Assembly (NCBI GenBank): GCA_025141015.1
Contig: CP081098.1
Coordinates: 3,044,501 to 3,108,500 of the forward strand
DNA from: Rhodobacteraceae bacterium M382
Lineage (GTDB): Bacteria > Pseudomonadota > Alphaproteobacteria > Rhodobacterales > Rhodobacteraceae
Direction of reading: 5' to 3'
Length of the DNA: 64,000 bases
In this document: positions 55,760-64,000 of the stretch, in pieces
Numbering within the stretch: position 1 is the first letter of the stretch
How the letters are laid out: each line of letters opens with the position of its first letter
Made by a program: the position numbers and the translations under genes
Notes under the pieces: generated by a model
What the model saw: the letters and a program-made list of their open reading frames with translations, nothing else
The model's database searches: none
What the model was told of the DNA's origin: nothing

Positions 55760-57697
55760 TCAGCCATCTTCTTCTTCCAGACGCACCAGCGCCGCACCGG
55801 CCTCGACCTGATCGCCCGCTGCGGCGAGCACTTCGGCCACGACGCCGTCACGCGCTGCCAGCAGCGAATGCTCCATTTTCATCGCTTCCAGAATGGCCAA
55901 ACGGTCGCCCTCCTGTACTGTCTGCCCGGCCTCGGCAAACACCGCCTTGACCAGCCCCGGCATCGGGGCCTCAATCACATTGGTGTCCCCGCCCGCGCTG
56001 GCATCCCGGTCCAGCGGGTCTATCACGTCAAAGACCAGACCATAGGAATCAAAAACCGTAATCGTCGCTCCGGCCCGGGCCACGTCCGGCATCCGCACAC
56101 CGCCCAGTTGCCAGATGCCGCCGTGGCGTTCGGCCACCAGGCGATCGCCCCCCAGGTTCCACAGCTGGCGATCCGGACCTTCGACCTGCACGTCGACCTC
56201 AAAAACCTCGTCCTGATGTGACAGGGTCACGGCGCGGTGCAAAGGCGCCCAAAGCGTAAAGCCGCTCTCACCCTGGCCCTCGACCAGATCCAGTGCGACC
56301 ATGGCCGCGGCGACCTTGTGGTGCAGTCCGGTTGCAGGCTGCGCCACAAGATCGTCCAGATCCCGTGCGATCAGCCCGGTATCGACCTCGCCATTGCCGA
56401 ACCCCTCATGCCCGGCCAGCGCCCCCAGGAACGCGAGATTGGTGACTGTGCCCCCCACCTGGGTCTCTTCCAAAGCACGCGACAGGCGCGATAGGGCAAC
56501 CCGGCGGGTGGGCCCGTGCACGATGACCTTGGAGATCATCGGGTCATACCACGGGCTGATCGTGTCCCCGGCGCGCACGCCGCTGTCGGCGCGGCATTCG
56601 GACGGAAATTGCAGATGTGTCAACGTCCCGGTGGCAGGCAGGAACCCTTTTGGCACATCCTCGGCATACAGACGCGCTTCGAACGCGTGGCCGGTGATGG
56701 TCAGGTCTTCCTGCGCAGCAGGCAGGCTTTCGCCAGCAGCCACCCGCAGTTGCCATTCCACCAGATCAACGCCAGTGATCAGCTCGGTCACCGGGTGTTC
56801 CACCTGAAGACGGGTGTTCATCTCCATGAACCAGAAGCCATCAACCCGCAGCCCGTTCGACCCATCCACGATGAATTCCACCGTGCCGGCCCCCTTGTAG
56901 CCAATGGCTTCGGCGGCTCGGACGCCAGCCTGGCCCATTGCGGCGCGCATTTCCGGTGTCATATCGGGTGCCGGGGCTTCTTCGATCACCTTTTGGTGGC
57001 GCCGTTGCAGCGAACAATCGCGCTCAAACAGATGCACCGCGTGGGTTCCGTCCCCAAAGACCTGCACTTCGATGTGGCGCGGTTGCTGGATATATTTTTC
57101 GATCAAAACGTCCGGGTTGCCAAAGGCGGTTGTGGCCTCGCCCTTGGCGCTTTCCAATGCATCCATGAATTCGGCTGGCTGTTCGACCAGACGCATGCCT
57201 TTGCCACCGCCGCCGGCGACCGCCTTGATCAGGACCGGATAACCGATGGCGTCAGCAGCGCCAAACAGATGTTCGGGGTCCTGGTTGGCACCGTGATAGC
57301 CGGGCACAACGGGCACACCCGCCTCTTCCATCAGCGCCTTGGCCGCGTCCTTGAGCCCCATCTTGCGGATCGCATCCGCCGAGGGACCGATAAAGGTCAG
57401 GCCCGCGGCTTCGACCGCATCCACAAACCCGGGGTTTTCGGACAGGAAACCATAGCCCGGATGGATCGCCTGCGCGCCGGTTTGTTGCGCCATGCGAATG
57501 ATTTCTGCGCCTTTGAGATAACTGTCTGCGGGCGCCGGGCCACCGATATGCACGGCCTCATCTGCCATCGCGACATGTTTGGCGCTGGCATCCGCGTCGG
57601 AATAAACAGCAACGGTTTTCACACCCATCGCACGGGCGGTTTCCATCACGCGGCAGGCGATTTCGCCACGGTTGGCAATAAGAATTTTATCGAACAT
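55760..57697 (-). CDS. mccA: Methylcrotonoyl-CoA carboxylase, biotin-containing alpha subunit
   Basis: Carboxylates enzyme-bound biotin for conversion of 3-methylcrotonyl-CoA to 3-methylglutaconyl-CoA. The 645 residues have an N-terminal biotin carboxylase (FDKILIANRGEIACRV near 2-17; ATP-grasp loop VAGGGGKGMRLV near 162-173; EMNTRLQVEHPVTE near 286-299) and a C-terminal biotinyl domain, with the acceptor Lys in EAMKMEHS near 609-616. I chose the ATG at 57697. BirA in this window would biotinylate it. Confidence 0.95.
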   Translation of the reverse strand: MFDKILIANRGEIACRVMETARAMGVKTVAVYSDADASAKHVAMADEAVHIGGPAPADSYLKGAEIIRMAQQTGAQAIHPGYGFLSENPGFVDAVEAAGLTFIGPSADAIRKMGLKDAAKALMEEAGVPVVPGYHGANQDPEHLFGAADAIGYPVLIKAVAGGGGKGMRLVEQPAEFMDALESAKGEATTAFGNPDVLIEKYIQQPRHIEVQVFGDGTHAVHLFERDCSLQRRHQKVIEEAPAPDMTPEMRAAMGQAGVRAAEAIGYKGAGTVEFIVDGSNGLRVDGFWFMEMNTRLQVEHPVTELITGVDLVEWQLRVAAGESLPAAQEDLTITGHAFEARLYAEDVPKGFLPATGTLTHLQFPSECRADSGVRAGDTISPWYDPMISKVIVHGPTRRVALSRLSRALEETQVGGTVTNLAFLGALAGHEGFGNGEVDTGLIARDLDDLVAQPATGLHHKVAAAMVALDLVEGQGESGFTLWAPLHRAVTLSHQDEVFEVDVQVEGPDRQLWNLGGDRLVAERHGGIWQLGGVRMPDVARAGATITVFDSYGLVFDVIDPLDRDASAGGDTNVIEAPMPGLVKAVFAEAGQTVQEGDRLAILEAMKMEHSLLAARDGVVAEVLAAAGDQVEAGAALVRLEEEDG

Positions 57698-57726
57698 GGG
57701 GTTGGTCCTTGTGTTTAGACGTCGGA

Positions 57727-57774
57727 CCGGGGGCGCTGCCCCCGGACCCCCGGAGTTTTTGAGCAAGATGAAGG
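57727..57774 (+). repeat. Hairpin plus T-run repeat element, copy D
   Basis: CCGGGGGC (57727-57734), loop GCT, GCCCCCGG (57738-57745), then ACCCCCGGAG, five T and GAGCAAGATGAAGG. On the plus strand it looks like a strong terminator, but both flanking genes, mccA and mccB, run on the minus strand. It could stop antisense transcription or be a dispersed repeat. The layout matches copy A. Confidence 0.6.
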
Positions 57775-57781
57775 AGCGGCC

Positions 57782-59386
57782 CTACATCCGGAACACGCCG
57801 AACTTCGTATCGGCAATCGGTGCATTCAACGCGGCGCTGAGGGACAAGGCCAACACGTCGCGGGATTTGCGCGGGTCGATGATGCCGTCATCCCACAGGC
57901 GGGCAGAGGCGTAGAGCGGGTGGGATTGCTCCTCGAACATCTCGATGGTGGGGCGTTTGAATTCGGCCTCTTCTTCGGCCGACCATTGCCCCCCCTGGCG
58001 TTCGATGGCATCGCGTTTCACCGTCGCCAACACACCAGCGGCCTGTTCGCCGCCCATCACCGAAATGCGGCTGTTGGGCCAGGTCCACAGGAAACGCGGC
58101 TGATAGGCGCGCCCGGCCATGCCGTAATTGCCAGCCCCGAATGAGCCACCGACCAGCATGGTCACCTTGGGCACATTGGTCGAGGCCACAGCCGTCACCA
58201 TCTTGGCACCATGACGCGCGATGCCTTCGTTTTCGTATTTCCGGCCCACCATGAAGCCGGTGATGTTTTGCAGGAACACCAGCGGGATCTTGCGCTGGGA
58301 GCACAGTTCGACGAAATGCGCGCCCTTTTGCGCCGCCTCGGAGAACAGCACGCCATTGTTGGCGACAATGCCGACGGGGCACCCTTTGACATGGGCAAAC
58401 CCGGTCACGAGAGTTTCGCCGAACCGGGGTTTGAATTCGTCAAAACGAGAGCCATCCACCAGCCGCGCGATCACTTCGCGGATATCATAGGGGGTGCGCA
58501 GATCACCCGGCACCACGCCCAGGATTTCCTCGGGGTCATAGGCGGGGTCTTCGGGGTTGGCCCAGTTCACAGTCAGCGGTTTGGTGATGTTCAGCGACTG
58601 AACCGCGCGCCGCGCCAGGGCCAGCGCATGTGCGTCATCTTCGGCCAGGTAATCCGCAACCCCGGACAGGCGGGTGTGCACGTCACCACCGCCCAAATCT
58701 TCGGCGCTGACAATCTCGCCCGTCGCCGCCTTGACCAGCGGCGGACCAGCCAAAAAGATGGTGCCCTGTTCTTTCACGATGATTGTGACATCGGACATGG
58801 CAGGCACATAGGCCCCACCGGCGGTGCAGGACCCCATCACCACAGCAATCTGCGGAATGCCCTTGGACGACATCCGCGCCTGATTATAGAAGATGCGGCC
58901 AAAGTGGTCGCGATCCGGGAACACTTCGTCCTGCTGCGGCAGATTGGCACCACCGCTGTCGACCAGATAGATGCAGGGCAGATGGTTTTCCTCGGCGATC
59001 TCCTGGGCGCGCAGGTGTTTTTTCACCGTCATGGGGAAATAGGTGCCGCCCTTTACGGTCGCATCGTTGCAAACCACCATGACGTCCTGACCATGAACGC
59101 GACCGATGCCCGCAACCACGCCGGCCGCGGGGGCCGCGTTGCCATACATGTCATGGGCCGCCGTGGCACCAATTTCGAGGAAAGGCGAGCCGGGATCCAG
59201 CAGGTTCGCCACCCGGCGACGCGGCAACATCTTGCCCCGGCTTTCATGACGGGCACGGGATTTTTCACCCCCACCCAACCGCGCGGCCTCGGCCGCTTCG
59301 GAAATCTGGGCCAGCGCATCCAGATGCGCCGCGCGGTTGTTTTTGAAGCCTTCGGAGGAAGGCATCGCCTTGGATGTGAGTTTCAT
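57782..59386 (-). CDS. mccB: Methylcrotonoyl-CoA carboxylase, carboxyltransferase beta subunit
   Basis: Transfers CO2 from biotin to 3-methylcrotonyl-CoA. The 534 residues have the crotonase-like carboxyltransferase halves: [19 protein letters not shown] near 146-164 (typical of MCC beta), [15 protein letters not shown] near 190-204 and [11 protein letters not shown] near 374-384, with [20 protein letters not shown] near 415-434. Its start overlaps the stop of the LprI-like gene by 4 bp (ATGA). Confidence 0.96.
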   Translation of the reverse strand: MKLTSKAMPSSEGFKNNRAAHLDALAQISEAAEAARLGGGEKSRARHESRGKMLPRRRVANLLDPGSPFLEIGATAAHDMYGNAAPAAGVVAGIGRVHGQDVMVVCNDATVKGGTYFPMTVKKHLRAQEIAEENHLPCIYLVDSGGANLPQQDEVFPDRDHFGRIFYNQARMSSKGIPQIAVVMGSCTAGGAYVPAMSDVTIIVKEQGTIFLAGPPLVKAATGEIVSAEDLGGGDVHTRLSGVADYLAEDDAHALALARRAVQSLNITKPLTVNWANPEDPAYDPEEILGVVPGDLRTPYDIREVIARLVDGSRFDEFKPRFGETLVTGFAHVKGCPVGIVANNGVLFSEAAQKGAHFVELCSQRKIPLVFLQNITGFMVGRKYENEGIARHGAKMVTAVASTNVPKVTMLVGGSFGAGNYGMAGRAYQPRFLWTWPNSRISVMGGEQAAGVLATVKRDAIERQGGQWSAEEEAEFKRPTIEMFEEQSHPLYASARLWDDGIIDPRKSRDVLALSLSAALNAPIADTKFGVFRM

Positions 59387-59940
59387 TTGTATCTCCGGCT
59401 TCGCAATATGTTGATTCGTTTACTAGTTTCCCGGCTCAGGCAGATCGAATAAGCTGTTCCTGCCGCCGAGCTTTGCCCATATTCGCTCTGTTCAAATCTG
59501 CACTCCTCTTCGCGGAATTGCCGCCAAGCAACAGAGCGCGTCATTACCAGTTCAAATGCGGAAATATCGGGTTCTCGATCCGCAGCAGCCGAACGATCCC
59601 GCACTGTGGCCCGTTGCAGCAATTCCAAAAGCTCGTCCTGATAGACATCACACCAAATGAGAAACGCATGGTGATTGCAATTCGACTGTTTGACACGATC
59701 ATCAGGGTGGTTCCAATCCGACATGCAGGTGTCAAAGGAGATTTTGGTGCATGCCCCTGGATTGTTTTGGAAATCGGGACTTGCCATGCAGGCTGCAACA
59801 TCTGCACGCATAGCATCATAGGGCAGAAAGATAGAGTTCCCCGTATCCGCAGTGCCCACGTTCGCCCACGTCGTCAGGAACAAAGAGACGAATGCAAAAA
59901 CGGACCTGTGCCAAACCGGTTGCGTATGACTGTCCGCCAT
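59383..59940 (-). CDS. Secreted Cys-rich LprI-like protein in leucine operon
   Basis: A 185-residue protein with a signal peptide (about residues 10-32, ending around [10 protein letters not shown]). The C-terminal third, [41 protein letters not shown] (about 133-173), matches the LprI/DUF1311 family, whose known member inhibits lysozyme. Mature Cys residues probably form disulfides. Two tandem ATG codons (59943, 59940) are possible. It overlaps mccB (4 bp) and the acyl-CoA synthetase stop, an odd place for a periplasmic protein. Confidence 0.72.
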   Translation of the reverse strand: MADSHTQPVWHRSVFAFVSLFLTTWANVGTADTGNSIFLPYDAMRADVAACMASPDFQNNPGACTKISFDTCMSDWNHPDDRVKQSNCNHHAFLIWCDVYQDELLELLQRATVRDRSAAADREPDISAFELVMTRSVAWRQFREEECRFEQSEYGQSSAAGTAYSICLSRETSKRINILRSRRYK

Positions 59941-61466
59941 CATTTGGCCTCCCCCTGTGCCCGCGCCTTCAGCGCCTTGCGGATCACCTTGCCGGTCACA
60001 GTCATGGGCAGCGCGTCGAGAAAGTCGATTTCGCGGGGATAGGAGTAATGAGCGAGGCGGGTCTTGACCCAATTCTGCAACTCGTCCGCTGTGGCCTCGG
60101 TCCCGTCCTTCAACACCACATAGGCCTTGACGATCTCGGTCCGCAGCGCGTCGGGTTTGCCGACCACGCCAACGGTCGCCACAGATGGGTGGGTTAGCAG
60201 GCAATCCTCGATCTCGGCCGGGCCAATGCGGTAGCCAGCCGACGTGATCACATCGTCTTCGCGGCCGACGAAGCGCAGATAGTCGCCCTCCCAGATACCG
60301 CGGTCACCGGTGATCAGCCAGTCGCCTTGGAACTTTTCCGCCGTAGCATCCGGACGGTTCCAGTATTCCAACATCATCGAAGCCGATCCCCGGCGCACAG
60401 CGACATCACCCTCTTGTTCCGTGGGCTGGCCCTGATCGTCGATCACGGCAACCGCGTGACCCGGAACCGGTTTACCGATACAGCCGGGGCGAGCCGGAAA
60501 ATCGACCGCGCAGGAGGACACGGTCATATTGCATTCGGTCTGACCGTAGAATTCGTTGATCACCAGCCCAAAGGCCTCGCGACCCCAGGCCAGCATTTCG
60601 GCCCCCAGAGGTTCACCACCGGACGCGACCGATCGCAGTCCCGGCAGGCTGTGACCGGCGGCCTTGAGCATCCGCAGCGCCGTGGGTGGAAAAAACACAT
60701 TGCGCACCCCTGCACCGCTGATCAGATCGGCACAGCCTTGGGCGCTGAATTTGTCCAGACGCGCGGCCACCACCGGCACGCCCAGCGCCAGTCCCGGCAT
60801 CAACACATCGAACAATCCACCAATCCAGGCCCAATCCGCCGGGGTCCACAGGCAATCGCCCGGCTGGCCCAGATGGTCATGGCTGATCGCCACGCCCGGC
60901 AAGTGCCCGGTCAGAACCCGATGCCCATGCAGCGCGCCCTTGGGGCTGCCAGTGGTGCCGGACGTATATATCAGAACCGCAGGCGTGTCGGGGGTGGTAT
61001 CAGCAAATGGAACCGACTCTCCCGGAATCCCGGCCTGCGCGACCAAAACGGCCTCGGCCAGATCGCCCAGCAATGTCGCGCCTTCGGGATCGGTAAAGAC
61101 AAATCGCACCCCCGCATCCCCGGCACGCGAGGTCAGCGCATCATGTTTGAACAGTTTGAACAGAGGCACGGAAATTGCGCCCACCTTCCAGATTGCCAGA
61201 TGCGCAGCGGCACACCAAGGGGATTGGGACAGCAGCACACCGACACGATCTCCCGCAGAGATTCGGGTGCGCAAGTATCGCGCCAGCCCATCAACCATCT
61301 GCGCCAGTTGGCCAAACGTGATATCCCGTCGCCCCCCACCGGTCATATCAACAATCGCCACGTCATCGGGTAACCCGGACAACGCCTGGTGGGCCATGTT
61401 CAGCCTGTCGGGAAGATCCCAGGAGTGATCTGGCATCAAGCCTAAAGTTTGGGTCACAGCGGCCAT
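59940..61466 (-). CDS. AMP-dependent acyl-CoA synthetase
   Basis: Activates a carboxylic acid to its CoA ester through an acyl-AMP. The 508 residues have the AMP signature YTSGTTGSPKGALHGH near 163-178, FYGQTECN near 303-310 and the C-terminal catalytic Lys in LPMTVTGKVIRKAL near 488-501. The substrate is not certain: the setting suggests acetoacetate, isovalerate or another branched short-chain acid. The ATG at 61466 is divergent from ompW. Confidence 0.9.
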   Translation of the reverse strand: MAAVTQTLGLMPDHSWDLPDRLNMAHQALSGLPDDVAIVDMTGGGRRDITFGQLAQMVDGLARYLRTRISAGDRVGVLLSQSPWCAAAHLAIWKVGAISVPLFKLFKHDALTSRAGDAGVRFVFTDPEGATLLGDLAEAVLVAQAGIPGESVPFADTTPDTPAVLIYTSGTTGSPKGALHGHRVLTGHLPGVAISHDHLGQPGDCLWTPADWAWIGGLFDVLMPGLALGVPVVAARLDKFSAQGCADLISGAGVRNVFFPPTALRMLKAAGHSLPGLRSVASGGEPLGAEMLAWGREAFGLVINEFYGQTECNMTVSSCAVDFPARPGCIGKPVPGHAVAVIDDQGQPTEQEGDVAVRRGSASMMLEYWNRPDATAEKFQGDWLITGDRGIWEGDYLRFVGREDDVITSAGYRIGPAEIEDCLLTHPSVATVGVVGKPDALRTEIVKAYVVLKDGTEATADELQNWVKTRLAHYSYPREIDFLDALPMTVTGKVIRKALKARAQGEAK

Positions 61467-61537
61467 CAGCCATGCCTCCGCTGCATAGCCGTCATGTCGA
61501 TTACTTCAATATTTTCAAAGGGAAGGCCGACGTCTTT

Positions 61538-61551
61538 TTGATGCAGATCAT
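61538..61551 (+). promoter_or_regulatory. FNR/FnrL-type box upstream of ompW
   Basis: TTGATGCAGATCAT matches the FNR consensus TTGAT-N4-ATCAA at nine of ten defined positions. It lies 61 bp before the ompW start. ompW is an FNR target in E. coli, which supports the reading. It could also act on the divergent acyl-CoA synthetase gene. Confidence 0.5.
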
Positions 61552-61612
61552 GGAATGTGTTCGCCGTGCGCGCCAATGTTTGCGCACGTTCAAGACCAAA
61601 GGTAATAAAACC

Positions 61613-62215
61613 ATGAAACGCACACTCATAGCCTTGACGCTGACCACTGCCATCGCAGCCATTGCCGGACCTGTTGCCGCGCAATCGCAGGGCGATTGGA
61701 CCGTTGGTATCGGTGTCGGCAATGTTAACCCCAAATCCAACAATGGCACGCTGGCTGGCTCTGCGGCCTCGATCGGCGACGACACGCGTCCGATCTTTAC
61801 CGTGGAATATTTCATCCGCGACAATCTGGGCATCGAACTGCTGGCGGCAACCCCGTTCGATCATGACATTGCTTTGGGCGGAACCAACATCGGATCGACC
61901 AAGCACCTGCCGCCCACCCTGTCGGTCAACTATCACTTCCCGACACAGACCGCGTTCAAACCGTTTCTCGGGGTTGGCCTGAACTATACAACCTTCTTCG
62001 AAGAGACCACGCCGCTGGGCAACCTCGAACTGGACGACAGCTTTGGTGTGGCATTGCACGCCGGGGCCGACTATCAGATCTCTGACAATGGCGCGATCCG
62101 CCTGGACGTGCGCTGGATCGACATCAGTTCGGACGCGACCCTGAACGGCGCATCCATCGGCACAGCCGATATTGATCCGGTCGTTGTTGGCCTGTCCTAC
62201 GTGCACCGTTTCTGA
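61613..62215 (+). CDS. ompW: OmpW family outer membrane protein
   Basis: Eight-stranded beta-barrel that forms a narrow hydrophobic channel. The 200 residues begin with a Sec signal peptide (MKRTLIALTLTTAIA...AQS, residues 1-24) followed by alternating beta strands: GDWTVGIGVGNV, IFTVEYFIRDNLGIELLAA near 63-81, FKPFLGVGLNYT near 116-127, and a C-terminal aromatic residue (VHRF) as needed for barrel assembly. I chose the ATG at 61613 because the signal peptide begins there. Confidence 0.92.
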   Translation: MKRTLIALTLTTAIAAIAGPVAAQSQGDWTVGIGVGNVNPKSNNGTLAGSAASIGDDTRPIFTVEYFIRDNLGIELLAATPFDHDIALGGTNIGSTKHLPPTLSVNYHFPTQTAFKPFLGVGLNYTTFFEETTPLGNLELDDSFGVALHAGADYQISDNGAIRLDVRWIDISSDATLNGASIGTADIDPVVVGLSYVHRF

Positions 62216-62263
62216 TCCTTTGTGATCTTTGGCGGGGCCCTACGGTCTCGCCAATTTCAAATG

Positions 62264-62299
62264 GCCCGCCTGTCCTCCCTCGGTCAGGCGGGCTGTTTT
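62264..62299 (+). terminator. Terminator between convergent ompW and ivd
   Basis: GCCCGCCTG (62264-62272) pairs with CAGGCGGGC (62285-62293), loop of 12 nt, followed by TGTTTT. It is a 9-bp perfect stem 48 bp after ompW and can also act on ivd from the other side. Confidence 0.8.
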
Positions 62300-62302
62300 G
62301 TC

Positions 62303-63463
62303 TTACATCTTTGTCATCAGCTCGCGCCCGATCAGCATCCGGCGAATTTCGCTGGTACCCGCGCCGATTTCCATCAGCTTGGCATCGCGGAAAATCCGGC
62401 CCACCGGGTTGTCGCTGAGATACCCAGCACCGCCAAAGGCCTGCACCGCCTGATGCGCCTGGGTCATCGCCACTTCGGAAGCATAGAGACAACATGCAGC
62501 GGCGTCCTGGCGGGTCACAGTGCCCTTGTCACAGGATTTGGCGACTTCGTAGATATAGGCACGCGACGAATTCATTGCCGTGTACATGTCGGCAATCTTG
62601 GCCTGCATCAGCTGAAAATTCCCGATCGGTTGGCCGAACTGTTTGCGCTCTTTCATGTAGGGCATCATTTCGTCCATACAGGCCGCGATGATCCCGGAAC
62701 CGATCCCTGCCAGCACGACACGTTCATAGTCGAGCCCGGACATCAGCACCTTGACGCCTTTGCCCTCTTCGCCCAGCACGTTTTCAAACGGCACTTCGCA
62801 ATCGTCAAAGATCAATTCACCGGTGTTCGACCCGCGCATGCCCAATTTGTCGAAATGCGGCGATGTCGAGAACCCTTTGAATTCTTTTTCAACGATAAAG
62901 GCCGTCATCCCCTTGGATCCCGCATCCGGGTCGGTTTTGGCATACACCACCAACGTGTCGGCATCGGGACCATTGGTGATCCAGTATTTGTTCCCGTTCA
63001 GGCGATAGTGATCATTGCGTTTTTCGGCGCGCAGCGACATCGAGACAACGTCCGACCCCGCACCCGCTTCGGACATGGCCAGCGCGCCCACGTTCTCGCC
63101 GGAAATCAGACCGGGGAGGTATTTCTCTTTCTGCTCCTGCGATCCATTCAGTTTGATCTGGTTCACACATAGGTTCGAATGCGCGCCATAGCTGAGCGAC
63201 ACAGAGGCGCTGGCTCGGGCGATCTCTTCGACTGCAACGGTGTGGGCCAGATAAGACATCCCTGCACCACCAAATTCTTCGGGTACAGTGATGCCCAACA
63301 GGCCCAGCTCCCCCATCTCTTTCCACAGCTCAGCCGGGAACTCATTGGTCTGGTCAATCTCGGCGGCCAGCGGTTTGACCCGCTCCTGCGCCCAACGGTG
63401 CACCATGTCGCGCAGCGCGTTGACGTCATCCCCCAGGTCGAATTGCATCGTCTCGTTGAACAT
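62303..63463 (-). CDS. ivd: Isovaleryl-CoA dehydrogenase
   Basis: FAD enzyme oxidising isovaleryl-CoA to 3-methylcrotonyl-CoA, the step before MccAB. The 386 residues have the acyl-CoA dehydrogenase motifs: [16 protein letters not shown] near 132-147, [18 protein letters not shown] near 161-178, [15 protein letters not shown] near 242-256 (the catalytic Glu of isovaleryl-type enzymes lies here) and [33 protein letters not shown] near 345-377. The upstream palindrome is a likely operator. Confidence 0.93.
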   Translation of the reverse strand: MFNETMQFDLGDDVNALRDMVHRWAQERVKPLAAEIDQTNEFPAELWKEMGELGLLGITVPEEFGGAGMSYLAHTVAVEEIARASASVSLSYGAHSNLCVNQIKLNGSQEQKEKYLPGLISGENVGALAMSEAGAGSDVVSMSLRAEKRNDHYRLNGNKYWITNGPDADTLVVYAKTDPDAGSKGMTAFIVEKEFKGFSTSPHFDKLGMRGSNTGELIFDDCEVPFENVLGEEGKGVKVLMSGLDYERVVLAGIGSGIIAACMDEMMPYMKERKQFGQPIGNFQLMQAKIADMYTAMNSSRAYIYEVAKSCDKGTVTRQDAAACCLYASEVAMTQAHQAVQAFGGAGYLSDNPVGRIFRDAKLMEIGAGTSEIRRMLIGRELMTKM

Positions 63464-63498
63464 AGCGCCCTCCTCGTGACGGTCGTCGGCAAATTATT

Positions 63499-63512
63499 TG
63501 AACACTTGTTCA
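63499..63512. promoter_or_regulatory. Palindromic operator candidate upstream of ivd
   Basis: TGAACACTTGTTCA: arms TGAACA and TGTTCA are reverse complements around a 2-bp centre. It lies 36-49 bp upstream of the ivd start, where a TetR- or MerR-type regulator of leucine catabolism would bind. Confidence 0.45.
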
Positions 63513-63716
63513 TTTCATACGCAGCAGAATGATTCGCGTCAACTGTGGCAACTGTGACATCCCGGCGAATGCCGCAGCGTTTGCGCCACTTCGGGAGATT
63601 TTGGGTAAAAGCCGCGGATGATCGCCCTGACAAATCCGCCTTCGCGCCACATTCCGGCCACGCGCGCCCGCCAAATCTGCGGGCACCATTGAACAACAAA
63701 GACTTGCCTGACTGCC

Positions 63717-64000
63717 ATGCCCACAAATCTGATCGTCAACGGAACTTTCAACTCCGGCTCCACCGGCTGGAGCGGAACGGATCTGGAAACCAGTTATCGG
63801 GAATCCGCTTATCTGGGGAACGGGTCCTCCAACCGCGTGGCCGAAATGGATGGCCGGTCTGGCCAGGTCACGGTGATGGAACAGAGCTTTGCCGTGACCG
63901 GCAACGGAGAGGTCTCTGCCACCTTCAACATCGACAGCGCCCTGCGGACAGCGTCGTTGGGGCAGGCCGGACAAGAAGGCTTCACTGTTGAAATCCTAGA
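63717..64000 (+). CDS. Start of a large secreted protein (3' end outside window)
   Basis: An open frame runs from the ATG at 63717 off the right edge without a stop. The first 94 codons read MPTNLIVNGTFNSGSTGW and continue with Gly-, Ser- and Asn-rich beta-type sequence (EQSFAVTGNGEVSATFNID). There is no Sec signal peptide. This N-terminus resembles that of large RTX/haemolysin-type calcium-binding proteins secreted by type I systems in Roseobacter, but the repeats themselves would lie beyond the edge. Confidence 0.7.
   Translation, partial: MPTNLIVNGTFNSGSTGWSGTDLETSYRESAYLGNGSSNRVAEMDGRSGQVTVMEQSFAVTGNGEVSATFNIDSALRTASLGQAGQEGFTVEIL

Noticed and set aside
1-64000. Search by eye for tRNA, rRNA, CRISPR arrays, transposases and riboswitches
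   Set aside because: None was seen; no regular repeat-spacer array, no transposase motif and no conserved riboswitch core. A covariance-model scan would be needed to exclude small RNAs.

Overview
The window is GC-rich bacterial chromosome, densely coding, with short intergenic gaps, many 1-8 bp gene overlaps and no rRNA, tRNA, CRISPR array, phage or insertion sequence that I can see. Family content and gene order point to the Roseobacter group of Rhodobacteraceae (Alphaproteobacteria): a complete 14-gene nuo operon carrying small extra reading frames, followed by birA-coaX-rnj; a leucine-degradation cluster; surE-pcm-nlpD beside tatABC; and several small proteins of types found in that family (DUF5333, DUF5337, an RSP_7527-like peptide). 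The taxonomic call is inference from content.

Layout. 1-6251 (+): an MlaE/MlaF-type lipid transporter pair (5' end cut by the window), a PqiA-like membrane protein, a coiled-coil membrane protein, radA, cvpA and a formate/nitrite-family channel. 6252-13035 (+): purF, a DUF2199 protein, a small PilP/GspC-like protein, an SDR, then surE-pcm-nlpD. 13177-18960 (-): a metallo-beta-lactamase fold hydrolase, a DUF815-type ATPase, a VTT-domain membrane protein, a TTC38-like TPR protein and tatABC. 19198-26589 (mixed): a small ABM-like protein, a membrane-anchored NYN ribonuclease-like protein, a YafY/WYL regulator, a GNAT enzyme, an FbpC-type ATPase, an AlkC-type DNA glycosylase, an SDR, a Hint-domain protein and a BrnA-like antitoxin without partner. 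26748-32145 (+): prfC, an unknown protein, a glycosyltransferase, a DEAD-box helicase and a small peptide gene. 32257-52699 (-): rnj, coaX, birA and the nuoA-N operon, transcribed right to left. 53012-61466 (-): a GAF/PAS gene broken by one stop codon, then leucine/isovalerate catabolism (liuC, HMG-CoA lyase, mccA, mccB, a secreted LprI-like protein, an acyl-CoA synthetase). ompW (+) and ivd (-) follow, and the 5' end of a large secreted protein gene opens at the right edge.

How they work together. The nuo genes encode NADH:quinone oxidoreductase; five small non-subunit genes plus a carboxymuconolactone-decarboxylase-like gene sit inside the operon. ivd, mccA/mccB, liuC and HMG-CoA lyase give the route from isovaleryl-CoA to acetoacetate and acetyl-CoA; BirA is the ligase expected to biotinylate MccA. 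surE, pcm and nlpD repeat the order known from gamma-proteobacteria.

I did not find a convincing new multi-gene system. The best leads are non-coding: a perfect 26-bp inverted repeat (10160-10227), a four-copy family of hairpin plus T-rich motifs of which two copies point against both flanking genes, three consecutive hairpins between convergent genes (32160-32251), three TGCAC sites spaced exactly 11 bp, an FNR-type box before ompW and a palindrome before ivd. Coding leads are the GAF/PAS nonsense mutation, AT-richer lipoprotein genes inside the nuo operon, a Hint domain with Ser for Cys and an SDR without the Tyr-Lys pair.
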